The notes under the pieces are model-generated. The model did not search any database. It worked only from the letters and a program-made list of their open reading frames with translations, and was not told the DNA's origin. From assembly GCA_903881265.1 (NCBI GenBank), contig CAIRSV010000213.1, positions 1 to 14,966 on the forward strand: a stretch of DNA of 14,966 nt, read 5' to 3'. Numbering within the stretch: position 1 is the first letter of the stretch; each line of letters starts with the position of its first letter. Made by a program: the position numbers and the translations under genes. The DNA comes from an uncultured Bacteroidota bacterium (GTDB lineage Bacteria; Bacteroidota; Bacteroidia; Chitinophagales; Chitinophagaceae). Shown in pieces: positions 7,063 to 13,063 of the stretch.

Positions 7063-7686
7063 CTATAAAAATGGAGGATGCATAAGCTGATTCAAGAAGT
7101 AAGGAAACACGCCAGGTTTTAAGATAATCGGGCAGACTAATCCGAAAATGGCACCCCATAAATGAGCTTCATGCCCGATACCATCATTCCCTTTTTTACT
7201 CATATACGACGAGTACGCCACATACCCGACAGCAAATAAAATAGCAGGTATTGGAATAATTAAATAGACATTTAATATTTGCCACGGATTAAACAAGATG
7301 GTTGTAAACAAAACCGCCGCAATGGCTCCACTAGCTCCTAAGGCGCGATAATAATAATTGTCTTTATGTTTAAAATACGAAGGCACACTTGAAAACACAA
7401 GAGCCGCCAAATAGAATATTGGATAGACTAGATGACTGTCAAATATGACTGCGAATGTTGTTTCAACAAATGGTCCGAAGAAGAACAAGGTCAGCATATT
7501 GAATATGAGATGCTGAAAATCAGCGTGAATAAAACCGTGGGTAATAAAACGCCACCATTCATTTCGTGCGTTCATTTCCTTCGGATAAAAAATCATTTTA
7601 TTGATGATATCCGTGTTTTGAAAACCAGAATACGATGTCAACGCAGTGATACCAATGAGGATATACGTGATAATTGAATGCTGCAT
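7063..7686 (-). CDS. Rhomboid-family intramembrane serine protease
   Basis: This is a 207-residue membrane protein with about six predicted helices that would cleave membrane-anchored substrates within the inner membrane. The catalytic Ser119 lies in the classic GASG motif (ALGASGAIAAV), and the partner His175 lies in GHEAHLWGAIFG. The oxyanion-helper region HADFQHLIFN (54-63) ends in the conserved Asn63, and WWRFITHGFIHA (44-55) matches the conserved loop 1 entry. All catalytic elements are intact, so activity is expected; the substrate is unknown. The gene starts three bases after the aminotransferase stop (TAA CGT ATG), so the two are very likely cotranscribed and translationally coupled. 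There is no Shine-Dalgarno sequence. Confidence 0.93.
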   Translation of the reverse strand: MQHSIITYILIGITALTSYSGFQNTDIINKMIFYPKEMNARNEWWRFITHGFIHADFQHLIFNMLTLFFFGPFVETTFAVIFDSHLVYPIFYLAALVFSSVPSYFKHKDNYYYRALGASGAIAAVLFTTILFNPWQILNVYLIIPIPAILFAVGYVAYSSYMSKKGNDGIGHEAHLWGAIFGLVCPIILKPGVFPYFLNQLMHPPFL

Positions 7687-7689
7687 ACG

Positions 7690-8883
7690 TTAGTTAGAAT
7701 TGTATTGTTCTAATGCCTTCTCTAGGCAGTCCATAGAATGATTAATATCGTCGGTGTTTAAGACATAGGCAAAACGAACTTCATTCGCACCTAATCCTGG
7801 TGTGGCATAGAAGCCCGAAGCCGGAGCCATCATGACTGTTTGTCCCTTGTAGGAGAATTCTTGTAATAACCATTTGCAGAAATCTTCGGCGCTGTCGACA
7901 GGCAACTTTGCCATCGCATAAAAGGCACCTCCGGGATTCGGACATACTACGCCTGGTATGTTGTTCAGACGGCTAACTAAGACATCGCGGCGATTTTTAT
8001 ATTCAGCTTTCACCTCATTAAAATAATCAGCGGGTAAATCCACAGCGGCTTCACCAAGAATTTGGGCAAAGCTAGGCGGACTCAAACGAGCCTGTGCAAA
8101 TTTCATAGCGGCATCATACACCTCTTGGTTCTTTGTGATAAAAGCACCAATGCGTCCACCACAAGCACTATAACGTTTTGAAATAGTGTCCAACAAGATA
8201 ACATGCTGATCCATACCTTCGAGATTCATCGCTGAGATATGCACATGGCCATCATAACAAAATTCGCGATACGCTTCATCAGAAAATAGGTACAGGTCAT
8301 ACTTCAGACAAATTTCTTTGAGCACATTCATTTCTTCCTTCGAATACAAATAGCCAGTGGGGTTATTCGGATTGCAGATCATAATGGCTTTCGTGCTCGG
8401 TGTAATATTTTTTTCAAAATCTTCGATCGGCGGTAATTTAAATCCATCTTCAATACTTGATGAAATGGGCTTTACTATTGTTTGCGAAGCCACCGAAAAT
8501 CCGTTGTAATTGGCATAAAAAGGTTCAGGGATAATAATTTCATCACCGGGATCCAAACAAGCCATCATTGCAAATTGAATGGCTTCACTTCCACCTGTGG
8601 TTACAATAATTTGATTCGGTGTTAGTTCAATATCAAATCGTTTGTAATACTCGGTTAGCTTCTTACGGTAACTTTCAAATCCTGCACTATGACTGTATTC
8701 AAGCACAGTCATATCGGTATGACGCACAGCATCGAGAATCGCTTTTGGTGTTACGATGTCTGGTTGCCCGATATTAAGATGATACACTTTCGTGCCTCTT
8801 TTCTTGGCTTCTTCGGCAAAAGGAACCAATTTACGAATAGGAGAGGGCGGCATCTGTTCACCGCGATGAGATATCTTAGGCAT
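7690..8883 (-). CDS. Pyridoxal phosphate-dependent class I aminotransferase
   Basis: This is a 397-residue fold-type I PLP enzyme of the aspartate aminotransferase superfamily, transferring an amino group between an amino acid and a 2-oxo acid in the cytoplasm. The cofactor lysine is Lys236 in DTISKRYSACGGRIG. Asp202 (SDEAYREF) pairs with the pyridine nitrogen, and NPNNPTG (171-177) contains the Asn that contacts the ring oxygen. TTGGSEA (95-101) binds the phosphate, and Arg370 (NEVRFAYVLN) should hold the substrate carboxylate. The N-terminus begins MPKISHRGEQMPPSPIRKL, and this start lies 21 bases after an exact promoter -7 element. Amino-donor specificity (Asp, aromatic, Ala or other) cannot be decided from motifs, so no symbol is given. 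It is first in a two-gene unit with the rhomboid protease. Confidence 0.93.
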   Translation of the reverse strand: MPKISHRGEQMPPSPIRKLVPFAEEAKKRGTKVYHLNIGQPDIVTPKAILDAVRHTDMTVLEYSHSAGFESYRKKLTEYYKRFDIELTPNQIIVTTGGSEAIQFAMMACLDPGDEIIIPEPFYANYNGFSVASQTIVKPISSSIEDGFKLPPIEDFEKNITPSTKAIMICNPNNPTGYLYSKEEMNVLKEICLKYDLYLFSDEAYREFCYDGHVHISAMNLEGMDQHVILLDTISKRYSACGGRIGAFITKNQEVYDAAMKFAQARLSPPSFAQILGEAAVDLPADYFNEVKAEYKNRRDVLVSRLNNIPGVVCPNPGGAFYAMAKLPVDSAEDFCKWLLQEFSYKGQTVMMAPASGFYATPGLGANEVRFAYVLNTDDINHSMDCLEKALEQYNSN

Positions 8884-8904
8884 GTATTTATTTTATTAAG
8901 CGGA

Positions 8905-8912
8905 CAAATATA
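8905..8912 (-). promoter_or_regulatory. Promoter -7 element of the aminotransferase-rhomboid unit
   Basis: The minus strand reads TATATTTG, an exact TAnnTTTG match, 21 bases upstream of ATG 8883. No TTG lies at the usual distance. The predicted leader of about 15-18 bases is AT-rich (TAATAAAATAAAT), as is common for Shine-Dalgarno-less starts in Bacteroidota. Confidence 0.65.
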
Positions 8913-9039
8913 CAATGAGGAAGTGAGATAAGATTGTATTCGCGATGTGAGATTCAGGAATTGAGAAAATGGCTGGGTTGATCTTCGTTAATGAGTTGAA
9001 TCTTCCTTTCTCTGCTCTCTTATCTGCTGGGAGAATTTC

Positions 9040-9069
9040 TTGCAATTAAACTTCTTTGCCCTAAATTTA
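9040..9069 (+). promoter_or_regulatory. Candidate promoter of the flippase gene
   Basis: TTG (9040-9042), 19 bases, then TAAATTTA (9062-9069), one base off TAnnTTTG and ending six bases before ATG 9076. An alternative -7 element is CTTCTTTG at 9051-9058, 17 bases before the ATG but lacking the leading TA and a well-placed TTG. The 192-base divergent region 8884-9075 shared with the aminotransferase gene holds these promoters and no obvious ORF. Confidence 0.5.
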
Positions 9070-9075
9070 CAACGT

Positions 9076-10527
9076 ATGCTGAAACGCTATTTTTTGTCGA
9101 ATCTGCTGGTAATGATTTTGTTGAATGTATTGGTCAAACCCGTGTGGATTTTTCTGATTGACCGGAATGTGCAGCTTACTGTAGGTCATCAAGAATACGG
9201 TTTGTATGCAGCATTATTAAGTCTGACCGTCATTTTTAATATCCTGCTCGATTTCGGTGTCACCAACTTTAACAACCGCAGTATCGCCAACGATAGCAGT
9301 TTGATGCATCTTTCCCTGCCGAATATGATTGCGGCCAAAGGACTGTTTTCGTTGGTTTACTTTTTCGTCATTTTTGTGGTGGCCTTTTTCTTTCATTATT
9401 CAGGCGATGCGCTCTATATCCTCTTCTTGTTAGGGATCGTACAGTTTTTAAATTCCTTTTTACAATTCCTTCGAAGCAATGTGTCGGCTAATCACGATTT
9501 TAAGATTGATGGACTGCTTTCTGTACTTGATAAATTTGTCATGATTGGCGTTTGCGGATTTTTATTGTTGAATGAAACGTATAAAAATCGTTTTATCATC
9601 GAATGGTATTTATATGCTCAGTTGGGAGCTTACTTACTTTCTATCCTTGTGTCGGTCATCATTATCATTAAGCGATATGCCAACATAGATTTTCAACATT
9701 TTTCTTGGAAGGAAATGAAATCGTTTTGTGTACGAAGTATGCCATACGCCTTGTTGATTTTACTGATGGGTGTGTATATGCGCTGCGATTCACTTTTGCT
9801 TGAACGTATCGACGGACCAGAAATTAATAGCATTTACGCAGAAGCGTATCGAATCTTAGATGCACTTAATATGATTGGCTTCTTGTTGGCAGGCATCTTG
9901 TTGCCTATGTTTACACGCTTGATTGCCCGTGCTATTCAAGTGAATGAGATAGTCAGAACCAGTGCCAATATCATTATTGCTATATCATTATGTATTTTGG
10001 CACATAGTATCTTATACCGACAAGATATTATGTTACTGCTCGATACACATGCTGCAGCCGATTTGCCACTGATCTATTTGTTTGTGATAGCAGCGTTTCC
10101 TGCCTTTTGTGCGATTTATATTTATTCTACCTTACTAACAGCCAATGGCGATATCTTCCTCTTAATACGAATTGCATTGACGGCCTGTTTGATTAGTATC
10201 AGTTTGAATTTATTGCTCATCCCACACTTACATGCAGTCGGTGCTGGTATCGCGGCGCTTATTGTGCAAACCACCGTAGCTTCTTGTTGTATTTATTTCA
10301 GCATCAAACGATTTGGACTCAAAGCAGACCTGCCTTGGATAGGGAAATTTATCCTGCTGTTTAGTGCCTTATTCTTGTTGAATGTCGTATGTAAATACCT
10401 GCAGGTGACGCTTCTCCTTTCTATCGTTATTAATATGCTTGCGTTCTTGCTACTTGTATACAGCATTCGTTTATGGGACACGGAAACTATTCGTTCATAC
10501 ATCAGGCAATATAAATCGTCGCAATAG
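9076..10527 (+). CDS. Wzx-type polysaccharide flippase (oligosaccharide flippase family)
   Basis: This is a 483-residue inner-membrane protein of the MOP exporter superfamily, expected to flip lipid-linked oligosaccharide repeat units from the cytoplasmic to the periplasmic face. There are about 12-14 hydrophobic segments along its whole length. The N-terminal region has the family-like EYGLYAALLSLTVIFNILLDFGVTNFNNRSIA (residues 40-71), with G-L-Y spacing and a D-F-G-V-x-N motif. The centre has RSMPYALLILLMGVYMRCDSLLLERI and the C-terminal half has the LLIPHLHAVGAGIAALI pattern. I chose ATG 9076: the in-frame TTG at 9040 would add 12 residues but fits better as the -33 promoter element. It is the first gene of a surface-polysaccharide module; the chain-length gene follows after 90 bases with its own promoter. 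The exact glycan is unknown. Confidence 0.87.
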   Translation: MLKRYFLSNLLVMILLNVLVKPVWIFLIDRNVQLTVGHQEYGLYAALLSLTVIFNILLDFGVTNFNNRSIANDSSLMHLSLPNMIAAKGLFSLVYFFVIFVVAFFFHYSGDALYILFLLGIVQFLNSFLQFLRSNVSANHDFKIDGLLSVLDKFVMIGVCGFLLLNETYKNRFIIEWYLYAQLGAYLLSILVSVIIIIKRYANIDFQHFSWKEMKSFCVRSMPYALLILLMGVYMRCDSLLLERIDGPEINSIYAEAYRILDALNMIGFLLAGILLPMFTRLIARAIQVNEIVRTSANIIIAISLCILAHSILYRQDIMLLLDTHAAADLPLIYLFVIAAFPAFCAIYIYSTLLTANGDIFLLIRIALTACLISISLNLLLIPHLHAVGAGIAALIVQTTVASCCIYFSIKRFGLKADLPWIGKFILLFSALFLLNVVCKYLQVTLLLSIVINMLAFLLLVYSIRLWDTETIRSYIRQYKSSQ

Positions 10528-10569
10528 CGTTATAGACCCAATATTATCAGCGAGGCTTTAAACTATAAC

Positions 10570-10600
10570 TTGAAGCGTTTGGTATAAAATGATATATTTG
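10570..10600 (+). promoter_or_regulatory. Promoter of the chain-length regulator and polymerase pair
   Basis: TTG (10570-10572), 20 bases, then TATATTTG (10593-10600), an exact -7 match, 17 bases before ATG 10618. It lies in the 90-base gap after the flippase gene, so the last two genes of the module can be transcribed independently of the flippase. Confidence 0.78.
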
Positions 10601-10617
10601 CGACTTAATTTTTTTAG

Positions 10618-11595
10618 ATGGAACACAACCAATATTCATTCAATTTATTCGATATCATACGTACGGTCTTGAAATGGAAAACGTATATCATCGGTTTGGC
10701 TATTGCGGCTTCGCTAGCAGCAGCTGTTTATTTTTATATGCAAAAAAATGAATACAAAGCCTATGGTTCGTTTTTTCCTGCATCAGCTGTAATGAGTGGA
10801 CGTATTAATCTGTTCAGAGAAAATCAACAAGAATGGATTGATTTCTTTGGTGGCGAAAATGAAGTGGATAGGGCCTTTGTTATCGGTAATTCAGCAGATG
10901 TTGTGTCGTATCTAATCGACAAATATGATTTTGCAAAGCACTACAATATCGATGTGAAGAATGATCCTGACGGTTCTAAAAAAGTGTATAAGCGATTTGC
11001 AAAAAACTTTTCTCTTTCTCGTTCAGGCTATAAGCATCTTGAAGTAAGCTTTGTAGATGAAGATGCTGATTTGGCGCATAAGGTAGTGAATGAAGCAATG
11101 AATAGAACAGAGGATATGTTGCGTAAATTATATGAACATGTGAATACACAATTAGCGGCAGCAATCGATAACCGAAAAGATTCTATTTCAGATCAATTGA
11201 AAATATATACCGATTCATTGATTCAGCTTCGTGTGAAGTATAATATTTATGATATCGTGAGTCCGGGTAGAAGTAATCTCATAACCGGCAATGCCAAAGG
11301 CAGCGGTATTAATTATGCCACTGGGTTGGAAGAAATTCAAAACATTGAGGAAGTAAAAGACAAATTGGCGATAAACAAGGCCAAGTATATGTCCTTATCG
11401 AACGAATTCAAGACTGCGACCTATAAAGGATTTCCAATGATACACGTCGTGCAATGGGCCACACCAAATGGACCGAAAGCAGGCCCTTATCGAATATTGG
11501 GTGTGCTGACTGCTTTTGTGACGGCCATCCTATTTGGGTTTTTGCTTTCGATTTGTATCGAGGTATTTGCAGTCAATAAGCATAAGTTTCAATAG
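10618..11595 (+). CDS. Wzz-type polysaccharide chain-length regulator (polysaccharide co-polymerase)
   Basis: This is a 325-residue inner-membrane protein with the layout of polysaccharide co-polymerases. A short cytoplasmic N-terminus (NLFDIIRTVLKWK) precedes membrane segment 1 at about residues 22-41. A large periplasmic domain (42-290) with helix-rich, coiled-coil-prone stretches around 150-210 and 235-265 follows. The Pro-rich juxtamembrane segment ATPNGPKAGPYR (281-292) leads into membrane segment 2 at about 293-316. There is no C-terminal tyrosine-kinase domain, so it resembles Wzz rather than a full Wzc kinase. It should set chain length for the adjacent Wzy-like enzyme. The stop codon is immediately followed by the next start (TAGATG), implying translational coupling and balanced amounts. 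Sequence-level family matches are weak, so the call rests mainly on topology and context. Confidence 0.82.
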   Translation: MEHNQYSFNLFDIIRTVLKWKTYIIGLAIAASLAAAVYFYMQKNEYKAYGSFFPASAVMSGRINLFRENQQEWIDFFGGENEVDRAFVIGNSADVVSYLIDKYDFAKHYNIDVKNDPDGSKKVYKRFAKNFSLSRSGYKHLEVSFVDEDADLAHKVVNEAMNRTEDMLRKLYEHVNTQLAAAIDNRKDSISDQLKIYTDSLIQLRVKYNIYDIVSPGRSNLITGNAKGSGINYATGLEEIQNIEEVKDKLAINKAKYMSLSNEFKTATYKGFPMIHVVQWATPNGPKAGPYRILGVLTAFVTAILFGFLLSICIEVFAVNKHKFQ

Positions 11596-13047
11596 ATGAC
11601 AACCGCTCTTCCATACAAGGAGAAAACGCTTTTTGTTGCAGCTAGCCTATTTTTCCTTCTGATATTCATTGCGTCGCTATGGTTTCAGCAAGTCATGTTT
11701 GTGGCTATTCCATTTGCCATAATGGCCGCCTTGTTTTTTCTCAAGGATGTTAGAATACCTTTTTATCTGTTGATGTGTTCAATTCCGATGTCGATCAACC
11801 TGCAAGAGATGACAGGCATCAGTCTTGATTTTCCTGATGAACCTATCATGCTATCGTTGTCAGTCTTCTTTGTTTTTTTTGCATTGCAGAATTTTCGAAA
11901 CATCGGTTTCGGTCGATGGTTGCAACATCCACTAATTCAAATTCTACTGCTATCATTTCTTTGGATGGCTGTGACAGTCGTATTTTCTACCAATGTGGCA
12001 CTTTCATCAAAATACTTGTTGAAACGAATTTGGTTTATAGTGCCATTCCTTTGCTTTCCTATTATTTTTTTTCAAGACAAGATACATATCAAACGAGCAT
12101 TCACCTTGATGTTTGTTCCATTATTACTCATCATCTTTATCGTCTTATATCGTTTTAGTGCCTTAGGTTTTCGTTTTGAAGATGTACACGATCCCATTCA
12201 ACCTTTCTTTCAAAATCACGTGATGTATGGATCGATGCTTTCTTGTTTCATTCCTTTGATTGCAGGAGCTATTTTTCTACATAAGCGCTTCGGATTCTCT
12301 TGGGTTATATTAATTGGCGCGATGTTCGTATTCCTCGCAGGGGTCTATTTTTCGTATTCGAGAGCGGCTTGGATGGCTGTGCTATTTGCACTTATCACGA
12401 TGGCTTGTATTCGATTCAAGGTAATGCATTACGCGATGCTAGTGTTCTATGCGGTTGTTTTATCAGCAGTGCTATGGTTGTCAAACAATAATCAATACCT
12501 CAGCTATCGTCCTAAATTTGAGAAGACTATTATGCATGCTTCGCTTTCAGATCATATCATGGCTACAATTCAAGGGACAGATATTTCTTCGGCTGAGCGT
12601 TATTATCGATGGATAGCCGCTGTGCGCATGAGTGTCGACCATCCGTTGACAGGTGTAGGTCCAAATAATTTTTATGATAATTACAAGCATTATACCATAG
12701 CCGCGTATAAAACCTGGGTAAGTCGAAATATGGAACGTTCAACGACGCACAATTATTTTTTATTTATGTTGGTTGAGCAAGGTTATCCTGCAATGATACT
12801 CTATGCGCTGCTGATTTTTATGATTTTTTATTATGGTCAAAAAGTATATCATCGACAAACAGAACGCTTTGACAAAGTGGTCGTCATGGCTGCAATCTGC
12901 ATGATAGCTGCGTTGTTTGTCAATAATTTCTTTAGTGAACTATTGGAAACCGATAAAATAGGAAGCTTGTTCCTTATGGGAATCGCATTGATTATAGCCA
13001 TCGATTTAAAAAACAGTAAACGCACAAACGTTGAATCGTTGGTATAA
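11596..13047 (+). CDS. O-antigen ligase/polymerase family protein (Wzy/WaaL type)
   Basis: This is a 483-residue integral membrane protein with about 11-12 hydrophobic segments, expected to act at the periplasmic face of the inner membrane by joining undecaprenyl-linked repeat units (Wzy) or transferring the polymer to lipid A-core (WaaL). The Wzy_C-type signature is clear. VYFSYSRAAWMA (250-261) precedes a large periplasmic loop (about 297-392). The loop carries RYYRWIAAVRMSVDHPLTGVGPNNF (335-359) and then TTHNYFLFMLVEQGYPAM (383-400), with His385 in the THN motif. Polymerase and ligase cannot be told apart from this. The adjacent Wzz-like gene favours a polymerase role, because Wzz partners with Wzy. 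It starts directly at the upstream stop codon. Its 3' end converges with the T9SS cargo gene, leaving 16 bases and no visible terminator. Confidence 0.88.
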   Translation: MTTALPYKEKTLFVAASLFFLLIFIASLWFQQVMFVAIPFAIMAALFFLKDVRIPFYLLMCSIPMSINLQEMTGISLDFPDEPIMLSLSVFFVFFALQNFRNIGFGRWLQHPLIQILLLSFLWMAVTVVFSTNVALSSKYLLKRIWFIVPFLCFPIIFFQDKIHIKRAFTLMFVPLLLIIFIVLYRFSALGFRFEDVHDPIQPFFQNHVMYGSMLSCFIPLIAGAIFLHKRFGFSWVILIGAMFVFLAGVYFSYSRAAWMAVLFALITMACIRFKVMHYAMLVFYAVVLSAVLWLSNNNQYLSYRPKFEKTIMHASLSDHIMATIQGTDISSAERYYRWIAAVRMSVDHPLTGVGPNNFYDNYKHYTIAAYKTWVSRNMERSTTHNYFLFMLVEQGYPAMILYALLIFMIFYYGQKVYHRQTERFDKVVVMAAICMIAALFVNNFFSELLETDKIGSLFLMGIALIIAIDLKNSKRTNVESLV

Positions 13048-13063
13048 TCATGCAGCGTTGAAA

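Noticed and set aside
8926..9025. Inverted repeat AGATAAGA (8926-8933) and TCTTATCT (9018-9025) in the divergent promoter region
   Set aside because: Only eight bases and 84 bases apart in AT-rich DNA; it does not extend and does not line up symmetrically with either promoter, so chance is likely.
9040..9075. In-frame TTG start extending the flippase by 12 residues
   Set aside because: The TTG is 19 bases from a -7-like element and is better read as the promoter; ATG 9076 gives a typical flippase N-terminus.
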